Below, piece after piece: positions 29,754 through 37,876 of a DNA stretch of 64,000 nucleotides. Position 1 is the first letter of the stretch, and each line of letters opens with the position of its first letter. The DNA comes from Streptosporangium album (GTDB lineage Bacteria > Actinomycetota > Actinomycetes > Streptosporangiales > Streptosporangiaceae): positions 2,418,001-2,482,000 of the forward strand of contig NZ_JACHJU010000001.1 in NCBI RefSeq assembly GCF_014203795.1, given 5' to 3'. A program made the translations under genes and the position numbers. The notes under the pieces were generated by a model, which did no database searches, was not told the DNA's origin, and saw nothing but the letters and a program-made list of their open reading frames with translations.

Positions 29754-30275
29754 GTGTCCTCACGGCCACCGATTCCCTATGACTTCCTGCCCCAGGTCCC
29801 GGCGCTGACCGTCGAGAGCGACGACGTCCGTGACGGCGAGACCCTGTCCGAGACCCAGGTGTTCGACGACTGGGGAGCCAGCGGGCAGAACATCTCCCCG
29901 CACCTGCGCTGGTCAGGGGCCCCGGAGGGCACCCGCAGCTACGCGGTGACGTGCTACGACCCCGACGCCCCCACCGGCAGCGGGTTCTGGCACTGGCTGC
30001 TGTTCGACATCCCCGCCGAGGTGACCGAGCTGCCCGCCGGAGCGGGCGGCGCCGGCTCCCGTTTCGGCGTGCACGGCCGCAACGACTACAGCATCAACGC
30101 CTACGGCGGCGCCGCCCCGCCGCCCGGCTGGCCGCACCGCTATCTCTTCGCCGTCCACGCCCTCGACGTGGAGAAGCTCGATGTGAACGCCGACACCCCA
30201 CCCGCCGTGGTGGGCTTCAACATCACCGCCCACACCCTGGCCCGCGGATACATCGCCCCCGTGTACGAAACCTGA
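29754..30275 (+). CDS. PEBP-family protein (YbhB/YbcL-like)
   Basis: 173 residues. This family (phosphatidylethanolamine-binding, Raf kinase inhibitor-like) has an anion pocket and a role in signalling or protease control that is poorly known in bacteria. [19 protein letters not shown], the FGVHGRNDY segment and [11 protein letters not shown] form the conserved pocket motifs. GTG at 29754 with TTGGAGA ahead. There is no signal peptide, so it is cytoplasmic. It follows the ABC exporter genes by 80 bp, and cotranscription is possible. Confidence 0.92.
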   Translation: MSSRPPIPYDFLPQVPALTVESDDVRDGETLSETQVFDDWGASGQNISPHLRWSGAPEGTRSYAVTCYDPDAPTGSGFWHWLLFDIPAEVTELPAGAGGAGSRFGVHGRNDYSINAYGGAAPPPGWPHRYLFAVHALDVEKLDVNADTPPAVVGFNITAHTLARGYIAPVYET

Positions 30276-30382
30276 GACGTACAGGCCGGCCTGTGACCGG
30301 TGTGCCTCCGGGGGCAATCCGCTGACATCGTGATTGGCGTTCCGCTATGATTCGAACGTTGTTTCGATTTGAGGAAGCCGTC

Positions 30383-30562
30383 ATGGAGTGGGGGCGCGCG
30401 ATGCGAGAGCTGTCGACGGCGATCGACCACCTGGCCACCGAGGACCCGTCCGAGATTCCCCGTCTTCAACTGGTCGAGCAGCTCATCGAGCTGCACTGGC
30501 AGATGGCCAGGCTTCAGGCCCAGATCGCCCGCCGCACCTCCGTGCGAGGACCTGGCCTCTGA
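30383..30562 (+). CDS. Small protein of unknown function
   Basis: 59 residues from the ATG at 30383, which has GAGGAAG seven bases ahead. A longer start at 30347 is open but lacks a ribosome site. Sequence MEWGRAMRELSTAI is followed by a helical stretch (LQLVEQLIELHWQMARLQAQIA), compatible with a two-helix hairpin or coiled coil. It has a weak look of the N-terminal helix of DUF222/HNH (13E12-type) proteins. A TCGAA/TTCGA inverted repeat lies 20 bp before it, as such genes often have. It may be a free-standing remnant. A perfect 40-bp palindrome follows the stop. Confidence 0.5.
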   Translation: MEWGRAMRELSTAIDHLATEDPSEIPRLQLVEQLIELHWQMARLQAQIARRTSVRGPGL

Positions 30563-30567
30563 GCAGA

Positions 30568-30607
30568 CAGAAGAGACCGGCCGGTGCGCACCGGCCGGTC
30601 TCTTCTG
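30568..30607. terminator. Perfect 40-bp palindrome (bidirectional terminator)
   Basis: Every base from 30568 to 30607 pairs with its mirror partner. The centre is TGCGCA. It begins 6 nt after the stop of the small gene and lies 106 nt from the end of the Ala/Pro-rich gene on the other strand. A T run is lacking, but the 18-20-bp stem is strong. Confidence 0.85.
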
Positions 30608-30712
30608 CCGCGAAGTCCCGGCATCACGGCGAATTTCCCATCTCACCATGGCCCCGCGCCTCCGCGTCGCCGTGACCGTCCGCCGTCACGGCGACTCTCC
30701 GCCTTGCCGTGA

Positions 30713-31768
30713 TTACTCGGCGGCGATCTTGGTGATGCTCAGGGCGGCGTCAGCGGCGGTGCCCACACCTTCGGTCACGGCCTTGACGCTCTCCGCGCTG
30801 GTGTCGCCCACCATCGGCGCGATCTCCTCGACGGAGTCGGAGGAGACAGCCGGGACAGCGGCGGCGTCGACAACCGGCGCGGCAGCGTCGGCAGCCGGGG
30901 CGGCGGCCTCGGGAGCCGGCGCCATTTCGGCGGCCGGGACGGCAGCGTCAGCAGCCGGAACAGCAGCGGCCTCGGGAGCCGGCGCGGCAGCGTCGGCAGC
31001 CGGGGCAGCGGCCTCGGGAGCCGGCGCCATTTCGGCGGCCGGGACGGCAGCGTCAGCAGCCGGAACAGCAGCGGCCTCGGGAGCCGGCGCGGCAGCGTCA
31101 GCAGCCGGGGCAGCGGCCTCGGGAGCCGGCGCGGCAGCGTCGGCAGCCGGGGCGGCGGCCTCGGGAGCCGGCGCCATTTCGGCGGCCGGGACGGCCTCGA
31201 CCGGGGTCACGGCGTCGGCCTGCGGGACGGCCTGGTCTGCCGTGACGACGACGTCGGCCGTGGAAGGCGCCTCGGTGAGACCCTCGGTCGTCTCGGTGGA
31301 GTTCTCCATGGCGTCGACGCTCTGCGTCACCGTGGTGGTCAGGCTGCTGACACCGTCAGCGGGGTCCTGGGGTGCCGCAGGGGCCTCAGGAAGCAGAGCG
31401 TCCTGTGCGGGGGCGTCGGCCGCGGGAGCCACAGGGGCGTCAGCCTCAGGAGTCACGGCGGCGTCGACCACGGGAGCCACCGAGGTGTCGGACGTCGGGG
31501 CGTCGAGGGCGGGGTCGTCGGCGCGCAGGCTGCTCAGCAGTTGACGGCCGAGCATCGGGTTGGACTGCATGCCCTGGCCGCTCTGCAGGAGCGTCACGTC
31601 ATAGATGTCGAGGATCCCGCCGCTGAGCTGTCCGATCGGGCCGGCCATGTCGCCGGTCCCACCCTGGGAGTCGAACATGTCGTACGTCTCCGCCTGAGCG
31701 GGGGCGGAGACCGCCGCCGCGAGACCGAACGCCGCTACGGCCACGGCCGTCTTGATGACTCGCTTCAT
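30713..31768 (-). CDS. Secreted Ala/Pro-rich repeat protein
   Basis: 351 residues. The signal peptide is MKRVIKTAVAVAAFGLAAAV with cleavage near APAQA/ET. The mature part opens with a short folded-looking segment (ETYDMFDSQGGTGDMAGPIGQ). The middle (about residues 185-300) is made of 14-residue APAPEAAAPAADAA units and a 35-residue repeat containing VPAAEMAPAPEAAAP. The C-terminal ~45 residues are non-repetitive (SVEEIAPMVGDTSAESV). There is no membrane anchor or LPxTG, so it is probably released or loosely held in the wall. ATG at 31768 with GGAGAG ahead. Function unknown. Confidence 0.85.
   Translation of the reverse strand: MKRVIKTAVAVAAFGLAAAVSAPAQAETYDMFDSQGGTGDMAGPIGQLSGGILDIYDVTLLQSGQGMQSNPMLGRQLLSSLRADDPALDAPTSDTSVAPVVDAAVTPEADAPVAPAADAPAQDALLPEAPAAPQDPADGVSSLTTTVTQSVDAMENSTETTEGLTEAPSTADVVVTADQAVPQADAVTPVEAVPAAEMAPAPEAAAPAADAAAPAPEAAAPAADAAAPAPEAAAVPAADAAVPAAEMAPAPEAAAPAADAAAPAPEAAAVPAADAAVPAAEMAPAPEAAAPAADAAAPVVDAAAVPAVSSDSVEEIAPMVGDTSAESVKAVTEGVGTAADAALSITKIAAE
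30890..31195. repeat. Nested 42-bp and 105-bp in-frame repeats in the Ala/Pro-rich gene
   Basis: The marker GCCATTTCGGCGGCCGGGAC starts at 30921, 31026 and 31173: spacing is 105 bp, then 147 bp (105 + 42). The 105-bp unit encodes 35 residues and the 42-bp subunit 14. Near-identical copies suggest recent expansion and likely length variation between strains. Confidence 0.85.
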
Positions 31769-32209
31769 GATTGCTCTCCAGCTTGTAGTCGGACCGCTTG
31801 ATTTCTTGGCACATCAGAAAAAAGCAGACCTGGGACCTTTTTTACCGGCAGGCGCGGTTGAGATGGCTGCACGGAAAGCACCGGCCGGAAACTGCATCGG
31901 CATTTGTATCACCGTTCCGAGCGGTGCCCAGGTTGACCAACGGTGATCGAATTAGCGGTGCGGGCCGAGTCTGGAGCCCCAGCAGAGCCGCGCCGGGCGG
32001 GTTCTGAGACCGCCCGGCGCAGCAGATAAATCAGGAAATAGTCTTGCGAAGAATGACGATCCAGCGAGCCTTATGCCACAAAGCCGCAGTGGCGGCGAGC
32101 ACATCTCGGTGATTTTGGAGGCAGGGAACCGGGAAAGAAGCGGGAAAGAGAGTCCACGGATGGCGCCGCCATATTTTCCGGTTGCGAGATGCCCACTTGA
32201 CCGAACGGA
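31769..32209. other. Intergenic region with a hairpin, upstream of the Ala/Pro-rich gene
   Basis: No gene with family resemblance is seen. A perfect 11-bp stem (GCGCCGGGCGG 31990-32000 with CCGCCCGGCGC 32010-32020, 9-nt loop) lies about 190 bp after the lysine aminomutase stop and is a plausible terminator for it. Short open frames between the aminomutase stop and the hairpin have no start signals I trust. The 220 bp next to the Ala/Pro-rich gene are AT-richer and must hold its promoter. Confidence 0.4.
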
Positions 32210-33568
32210 TCAGGCGGACAGCCGCTGGGGGACTGTCGCCGCTTCGAAGGGGACGAGCGGTTCGGGGATCTCCTGGGGATCGAAGGGGAAGCGGTCGGCG
32301 AACGCCGGCCGCAGATCGGTGAGCCACACGGCCTGGGGGTCGTAGTGGGCGAAGAAGGGCCTGCCGACCAGTTCGGGGTCGCGCGCCTGGATGAGGTGGA
32401 GCACGAAGACCTTCTGCCCGGCGATCTCCGCGACGCCGTCCACGCACACCTTGCCGGGGGTGGCCGACATGGAAGGACCCCGCACCGTGCGGCACAGCCC
32501 CGAAACGCTCGCGTAGGCGCTCCTGAAGATCTCGTAGGCCCGGGCGAGGGGGACCGCGAAGTAGTCCTGGGGCCCGGTGTCCCGCTCGACGAACATGTAG
32601 TAGGGCACCATGCCCATGGTGAGCTGCCTGCGCCACATGGCCGACCAGGTCGCGGGGTCGTCGTTGATGGATCTGATCAGTGGGGCCTGGGTCCGGATCA
32701 CCGCGCCGGTGGCGAGGATTCCGGCCACGGCGGCCTCGGCGACGGGGGACTCCATCTCCCGCGGGTGGGAGAAGTGCGCCATGAAGGCCAGGTTCTTACC
32801 CGCTTCCACCACGGAGGCGAACAGGCGCAGCGTGTCATCGGCGTCGGGGTCGGAGACGAACCGCTGCGGCCAGTAGGCCAGCGACTTGGTGCCGATGCGG
32901 ATGGATTCGAGCTGCTCCAGTTCGAGCAGCGGCTCCAGGTAGCGGCGGAGCACGGGCTCACTCATGATCATTGGGTCGCCGCCGGTGAACAGCACGCTGG
33001 TCACCTGGGGGTGGTTCTCCAGATAACCGACGAGGTTGTCGACGTCGTCGGAGGCGAACTTCAGGTCGGGCTCCCCGATGAACTGGGCCCATCGGAAGCA
33101 GTAGGTGCAGTAGGCATGACAGGTCTGCCCCTGCTTGGGGAAGAAGAGCACGGTCTCGGAATATTTGTGCTGCATACCGGGCATCGGCTCCGCGCCGACC
33201 CGGGGGACGTTGAGGTCGAGCTGACCGGCGGGGTGCGGGTTGAGCCGCATCCTGATCTCGTGCGCCGCCGCCTGAATCTGCGCGTTCGGAGCACCGGCGC
33301 TCAGGAGACCTGCGAGTCTGGTGACGTCCGCCTCGGGCAGCATGTCCGCCTGAGGGAAGACCAGGCGATATATGGGGTCATCGGGTATGACCGACCAGTC
33401 GATGAGCTGGTCCACCACGTACGCGTTGGTGCGGAAGGGCAGCACGGTCGCCACCGCTCTGATCCGGAGCCGCTCCTCGTCTCCGAGGCCGCCCCGCCGC
33501 AGCAGGTCGTCGAGATGCTTGGCGTTGTAGGCCCGAAACCCGCGCGTAGAGCCTTCCTTCAAGATCAC
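32210..33568 (-). CDS. kamA: Lysine 2,3-aminomutase-family radical SAM enzyme
   Basis: 452 residues. It has the radical SAM cysteines C-x3-C-x2-C in QTCHAYCTYCFRW (about residues 130-140), FTGGDPMIMS (SAM-binding GGDP) and a PLP-binding lysine expected in the C-terminal half. KamA converts L-lysine to beta-lysine, used in compatible solutes, antibiotics or lysine breakdown. GTG at 33568 with GGAGGAAAGG 7-9 bases ahead; an ATG further upstream is possible but has no site. No acetyltransferase (ablB) or lysine-degradation gene is near, so the product's fate is unknown. The start region shares a promoter area with the divergent DUF1707 gene. Confidence 0.88.
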   Translation of the reverse strand: MILKEGSTRGFRAYNAKHLDDLLRRGGLGDEERLRIRAVATVLPFRTNAYVVDQLIDWSVIPDDPIYRLVFPQADMLPEADVTRLAGLLSAGAPNAQIQAAAHEIRMRLNPHPAGQLDLNVPRVGAEPMPGMQHKYSETVLFFPKQGQTCHAYCTYCFRWAQFIGEPDLKFASDDVDNLVGYLENHPQVTSVLFTGGDPMIMSEPVLRRYLEPLLELEQLESIRIGTKSLAYWPQRFVSDPDADDTLRLFASVVEAGKNLAFMAHFSHPREMESPVAEAAVAGILATGAVIRTQAPLIRSINDDPATWSAMWRRQLTMGMVPYYMFVERDTGPQDYFAVPLARAYEIFRSAYASVSGLCRTVRGPSMSATPGKVCVDGVAEIAGQKVFVLHLIQARDPELVGRPFFAHYDPQAVWLTDLRPAFADRFPFDPQEIPEPLVPFEAATVPQRLSA

Positions 33569-33703
33569 TAAGCCTTTCCTCCGTTTTTTGTCGGTCTTCG
33601 TGTAAACCTCTCCAGCCTGTCGCGCGTCTATGGCGCTTATATACCCGGACGTAACCACACCCATGACTGGTTCCACTTCGCAGCAAGTTCCCAGACAAAG
33701 TTG

Positions 33704-33715
33704 ATATCGCGATAT
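33704..33715. promoter_or_regulatory. Perfect 12-bp palindrome ATATCGCGATAT before the DUF1707 gene
   Basis: It lies 28 bp before the ATG at 33743 and continues into ATATC, giving GATATCGCGATATATC. The same motif (with GT at the centre) occurs before the gene at 55. Sites of this kind are bound by PadR-type repressors in several actinobacteria. It could also affect kamA, which starts 135 bp away on the other strand. Confidence 0.5.
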
Positions 33716-33742
33716 ATCTCGTTTAGCCGTACAATCCAAGCC

Positions 33743-34339
33743 ATGACCCCTGGTGACTCCCCTCTGCGGCCCTCTCCCGCACCGGCACTGCGCGCGTCCG
33801 ACGCCGACCGCGACCGGGTGGCGTCGGTGCTGGCCGAAGCCCTCGCCACCGGCCGTCTGACCAGCCTCGAACACGCCGACCGGCTGCAGGCGACCTACGA
33901 CTCCGCGACCGTGGACCAGCTCGCTCCGATCACCGCCGACCTGCCCGACGTCACCGCCACGGGGAGCGGACCCGCCACCGTCCGGCAGGAGGTCAGCGCC
34001 GTCTTCAGCAAGGTGATCCGGGGCGGGCGCTGGATCGCCGGACGCCACACCGCGCTGAACGCCACGTTCGGCGCGCTGATCGTCGACCTGTCCGACGCGG
34101 TTCTCCCTGGCCGGGAGATCACCCTTGAAGTCAACTCCTACTGCGGCAAGCTGATCGTCAGGGTGCCCGAGAACGCCCATGTGATCGACGAGGTCAGCGC
34201 GCTGTTCGCCAAGAGGCACATCTCCGGAGGCCTGGGCGACGAAGGCGGCCCCGTCATCCGGGTCGTCGGCCGGGTCACCTTCGGAAAGGTCATCGTCGCG
34301 AGGGAGAGAAGCGACTGGAATCTCCCCGGCAAGCCCTGA
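33743..34339 (+). CDS. DUF1707 domain protein
   Basis: 198 residues. The N-terminal DUF1707 (LRASDADRDRVASVLAEALATGRLTSLEHADR, about residues 17-60) is a small SHOCT-like helical domain common in actinobacteria. The C-terminal half is a beta-rich stretch (FGALIVDLSDAVLPGREITLEVNSYCGKLIVRVPENAHV) resembling the cell-wall-active/LiaF-type repeats that accompany DUF1707. There is no membrane segment. ATG at 33743. The palindrome at 33704 is its likely operator. It is 72 bp upstream of plsX and may read through into it. Confidence 0.88.
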   Translation: MTPGDSPLRPSPAPALRASDADRDRVASVLAEALATGRLTSLEHADRLQATYDSATVDQLAPITADLPDVTATGSGPATVRQEVSAVFSKVIRGGRWIAGRHTALNATFGALIVDLSDAVLPGREITLEVNSYCGKLIVRVPENAHVIDEVSALFAKRHISGGLGDEGGPVIRVVGRVTFGKVIVARERSDWNLPGKP

Positions 34340-34411
34340 TCGACCCGGGTGGGCCGCCTGCCGCCACCCCCACCTACGATGCGGACAGACCATCCCGCAC
34401 GAGGTGACCGC

Positions 34412-35458
34412 TTGCCTGACACCGATGTTCCCGGCCCCATGCCGGCCTCTCTGCCGATCGCCCTGGACGCGATGGGCGGAGATTACGCCCCCGAGGAGAT
34501 CGTGGCGGGAGCCGTACAGGCGGTGCGGGAACACGGGATCCCCATCGTCCTCGTCGGTGAGCCCCGCCCCCTCATGGAGGCGCTCTCCCTGCACGACGCG
34601 CTCGCCGAGATCCCGATCATCCGGGCCGAGGAGGCCCTGGCCATGGACGAGGGCGCCCTCGCCAGCCTCCGCCGCCCGCGCTCCAGCATCGCCGTCGCCT
34701 GTCATCTCGTACGGCGGGGCGACGCCTGCGCCGTGGTCTCCGCCGGATCCACCGCCGGGATCGTCGCCACCGGCAAGCTCCGGCTCCGCAGCCAGAACGG
34801 AGTGCTCAGGCCCGCTCTCACTGTCGCCCTGCCAACCCGCCCCACTCCCACCGTCCTGCTGGACGCGGGGGCGAACGCCGAGGTGAAGCCGGAGATGCTG
34901 GTGCAGTTCGCACACCTCGGCGCGGCCTACGCGGAGACCGTCCTGGAGATCACGGACCCCGGGATCGGCCTGCTGACCATCGGCAGCGAGCCCGAGAAGG
35001 GCAACAAACTCGTCAAGCGGGCCCACGAACTCCTGTCGGCCGCCCCCGGCCTGAGATTCGCCGGCAACATCGAAGGGCACGACCTGCTCACCGGTGCCGT
35101 GGACGTCATCGTCACCGACGGCTTCACCGGCAATGTGGCCCTCAAGACCATGGAGGGCAGCGTCCGCTACGCCTTCACCGAACTCCGCGAGACCATCAAC
35201 GAGAGCCGCGCGGCCCGGCTGGGCGGGCTGCTGCAGAGGAAACGCCTCAGGGAACTCGTCCAGCGGCTGGACCCCGAGGTCCACGGCGGAGCCGTACTGC
35301 TCGGGCTGAACGGCACGGTGGTCATCGCCCACGGCTCCTCCCAGGCCAAAGGGGTGAGCGCCGCCTGCGTGCTCGCCGCCAGACTGGCCCGGCAGGGCGT
35401 GGTCACCCGCATCGGCGAGCGGCTCGGCGCGGCCCACCGGCCACACCGCCTCTGGTAG
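34412..35458 (+). CDS. plsX: Phosphate acyltransferase PlsX
   Basis: 348 residues. It makes acyl-phosphate from acyl-ACP, the first step of the PlsX/PlsY route to phosphatidic acid. IALDAMGGDYAPEEIV opens the core; VVSAGSTAG, LLDAGANAEV and GNIEGHDLLTG-AVDVIVTDGFTGN are conserved family blocks. The start is the TTG at 34412 because GAGGTGA lies five bases ahead; the ATG at 34439 is an alternative. PlsX usually sits with rpmF or fab genes in actinomycetes. Here it stands apart from them, next to the ATPase, so it may be a second copy. Confidence 0.9.
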   Translation: MPDTDVPGPMPASLPIALDAMGGDYAPEEIVAGAVQAVREHGIPIVLVGEPRPLMEALSLHDALAEIPIIRAEEALAMDEGALASLRRPRSSIAVACHLVRRGDACAVVSAGSTAGIVATGKLRLRSQNGVLRPALTVALPTRPTPTVLLDAGANAEVKPEMLVQFAHLGAAYAETVLEITDPGIGLLTIGSEPEKGNKLVKRAHELLSAAPGLRFAGNIEGHDLLTGAVDVIVTDGFTGNVALKTMEGSVRYAFTELRETINESRAARLGGLLQRKRLRELVQRLDPEVHGGAVLLGLNGTVVIAHGSSQAKGVSAACVLAARLARQGVVTRIGERLGAAHRPHRLW

Positions 35459-35518
35459 CCCGGTCCCCGGCGACCCCCCGCGTAAGGTGAGAGATCCACA
35501 CGGATCTCGGGGGGACGC

Positions 35519-37876
35519 GTGGAGCAGCCGGCAGAACGGGGGCTGACCACTGCGGAGGTCGCCGAGCGGATGGCTCGCGGTCAGGTCAACGTGGTGCGGC
35601 GCCGATCGAGCAGGTCGCTCACGGCGATCATCCGGGCCAACGTTCTCACCCTGTTCAACGGCGTGATCGTCGCCCTCTGGGTGATGATCATGATCTTCGG
35701 GCAGTGGCAGGACGGGCTCTTCGGCCTGGTGGTGGTGGCCAACTCGGCGATCGGCATCGTCCAGGAACTCCGGGCCAAGCACACCCTGGACAACCTCGCC
35801 GTCGTCAACGAGGCCCCCGCCAGGGTACGGCGGGACGGGGTGGACACCGGCATCCCGCCCGGGCGGATCGTGCTCGGCGACCTCATCCTGCTCTCCCCGG
35901 GCGACCAGCTCCAGGTCGACGGCCAGGTGGCGGACGCCGACGGACTGGAGGTGGACGAGTCCCTGCTCACCGGTGAGGCGGCCCCGGTCGTCAAACAACC
36001 CGGCGACCAGATGCTCTCCGGCAGCTTCGCCGTGGCCGGGAACGGCTCCTATGTCGTGACCAGGGTGGGCGGCGACGCCTACGCGGCCAGGCTCGCGGAG
36101 GAGGCCAGCGCGTTCAACCTGTCCCACTCCGAGCTGCGCGACGGCATCACACGGTTCATCGCCTACATCACCTGGATGATCATCCCGATCGGCGCGCTGC
36201 TCGTCTGGAGCCAGATCAACAGGGCCGGCGATTTCGGCCAGGCCGTCACCGGCGCGGTGGCGGGGATCGTCACCATGATCCCCGAGGGCCTCGTCCTGAT
36301 GACCAGCATCGCCTTCGCCGTCGGCGTCATCCGGCTGGGCCGGCGCCACTGCCTGGTCCAGGAGCTACCCGCCATCGAAGTGCTGGCCCGGGTGGACGTC
36401 CTCTGCCTGGATAAGACCGGCACGCTCACCGCGGGCGGCATGAGCCTCGACGAGGTACGCCCGCTCCGCGACGACCTCCCCGTCCACGACGCCCTCGGCG
36501 CGCTGGCCCACCTGAACCCCGATCCCGACCCCACTGTCCGGGCCATCCGGACCGCATATCCGAAGGCCCCCGGCTGGACCCCCGGTACCAAGGTGCCCTT
36601 CTCCTCGGCCCGCAAATGGAGCGGTGCCGATTTCACCGGACAGGGCGCCTGGATTCTCGGCGCCGCGGACGTCCTGCTCACCCCGGGCACCCCGGAGTAC
36701 GTCGAAGCCGAGGAACGGGCCGCCGCCGGCCTGCGCGTGCTCGCACTGGGCCGGGTCACGTCCCTGCGGGACCCCGGCGACCTCGGCTCCGTCGAGGCCG
36801 CCGGGATCGTCGTGCTCAGGCAACAGCTCCGCCCCGAAGCCGCCGAGACCCTCCGCTACTTCACCCGGCAGGGCGTCACCATAAAGATCATCTCCGGCGA
36901 CAACCCCGGGTCGGTCTCGGCCATCGCCCACTCCCTCGGAGTCCCCGGCGCGGAGAACGCGGTGGACGCCCGCACCCTGCCGGAGAACGACCCCGGGAAA
37001 CTGGCGGAGATCCTGGAGACCGCCACCGTCTTCGGCCGGGTCACCCCGCACCAGAAGCGATCGTTCGTCGGCGCCCTCCAGGCGCGGGGCCACACGGTCG
37101 CGATGACCGGGGACGGCGTCAACGACGTGCTCGCGCTCAAGGACGCCGACCTCGGCGTGGCGATGGGATCGGGCAGCGGCGCCGCCCGGGCGGTCGCCCA
37201 GATCGTCCTGATGGACAATGACTTCGCCGGCCTGCCCGCCGTGGTGGCGGAGGGCCGCCGGGTGCTGGCCAACATCGAGCGCGTCTCCCGGCTCTTCCTC
37301 ACCAAGACCTTCTACGCGATCGTCCTGTCCCTGCTCACCGGGGTCATCGGACTCGTGTTCCCCTTCGCCCCCCGGCACTCCACCCTGATCAACGCGCTGA
37401 CGATCGGCATCCCCGCGTTCTTCCTGGCGCTCGCACCGAGCGACGAGCGGGCCAAGCCCGGATTCGTGCCGCGCGTGCTCCGGCTGGCCGTCCCCGCCGG
37501 AGTCGTCTGCGCGGCCGCCGTCTACCTGTCGTACTGGGCGGCACAGACCGGTCCCTCCACCCTGGAGGAGAACCGCACCTCAGCGGTGATCACGCTCTTC
37601 ATCGCCACGTGGTGGCTGCTGGTCCTGATCGCCCGGCCGTACGTCTGGTGGCGCGTCGCGCTGGTGGCCGCCATGGCCGCGCTGTTCGCGCTGGCCCTCG
37701 CCATCCCGTTCAGCCGGGACTTCTTCGCGCTCGCCCTCGGCGACCTGAGCGACGACCTCGTGGCGGTAGGGCTCGGCGCCGTCGCCGCGGTCGCGCTGAC
37801 GGTTGTCTTCACGATCGTGCGATCGCGCGACAAATCGCCGGGTCAGGAGCGGTCAACCGATACCCTTGGGTCATGA
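35519..37876 (+). CDS. ctpE: P-type cation ATPase, CtpE-like
   Basis: 785 residues. Phosphorylation motif DKTGTLT is near residue 300, TGEAAPV is in the actuator domain (in place of TGES), and MTGDGVNDVLALKDADLG is the hinge motif. The M4 site reads MIPEGLVL: PEGL is the signature of the mycobacterial CtpE group, which takes up calcium. There is no N-terminal metal-binding domain, so a heavy-metal pump is unlikely. About ten membrane segments. GTG at 35519 with GGGGGGA ahead. It ends by an ATGA overlap with argS, so the pair is translationally coupled. Confidence 0.88.
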   Translation: MEQPAERGLTTAEVAERMARGQVNVVRRRSSRSLTAIIRANVLTLFNGVIVALWVMIMIFGQWQDGLFGLVVVANSAIGIVQELRAKHTLDNLAVVNEAPARVRRDGVDTGIPPGRIVLGDLILLSPGDQLQVDGQVADADGLEVDESLLTGEAAPVVKQPGDQMLSGSFAVAGNGSYVVTRVGGDAYAARLAEEASAFNLSHSELRDGITRFIAYITWMIIPIGALLVWSQINRAGDFGQAVTGAVAGIVTMIPEGLVLMTSIAFAVGVIRLGRRHCLVQELPAIEVLARVDVLCLDKTGTLTAGGMSLDEVRPLRDDLPVHDALGALAHLNPDPDPTVRAIRTAYPKAPGWTPGTKVPFSSARKWSGADFTGQGAWILGAADVLLTPGTPEYVEAEERAAAGLRVLALGRVTSLRDPGDLGSVEAAGIVVLRQQLRPEAAETLRYFTRQGVTIKIISGDNPGSVSAIAHSLGVPGAENAVDARTLPENDPGKLAEILETATVFGRVTPHQKRSFVGALQARGHTVAMTGDGVNDVLALKDADLGVAMGSGSGAARAVAQIVLMDNDFAGLPAVVAEGRRVLANIERVSRLFLTKTFYAIVLSLLTGVIGLVFPFAPRHSTLINALTIGIPAFFLALAPSDERAKPGFVPRVLRLAVPAGVVCAAAVYLSYWAAQTGPSTLEENRTSAVITLFIATWWLLVLIARPYVWWRVALVAAMAALFALALAIPFSRDFFALALGDLSDDLVAVGLGAVAAVALTVVFTIVRSRDKSPGQERSTDTLGS

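Noticed and set aside
30890..31195. Repeat array that could be mistaken for CRISPR
   Set aside because: Repeats are in-frame, Ala/Pro-coding, without unique spacers of constant length, and lie inside a gene with a signal peptide.
32031..32209. Small open frame ending just before the hairpin at 31990
   Set aside because: It lacks a ribosome site, and its only clear starts lie in the aminomutase gene in another frame.
32210..36349. A 1,379-codon open frame on the minus strand
   Set aside because: Only the part from 33568 down is a real gene (lysine aminomutase). The upstream part is antisense to DUF1707, plsX and the ATPase and is a GC-driven shadow.
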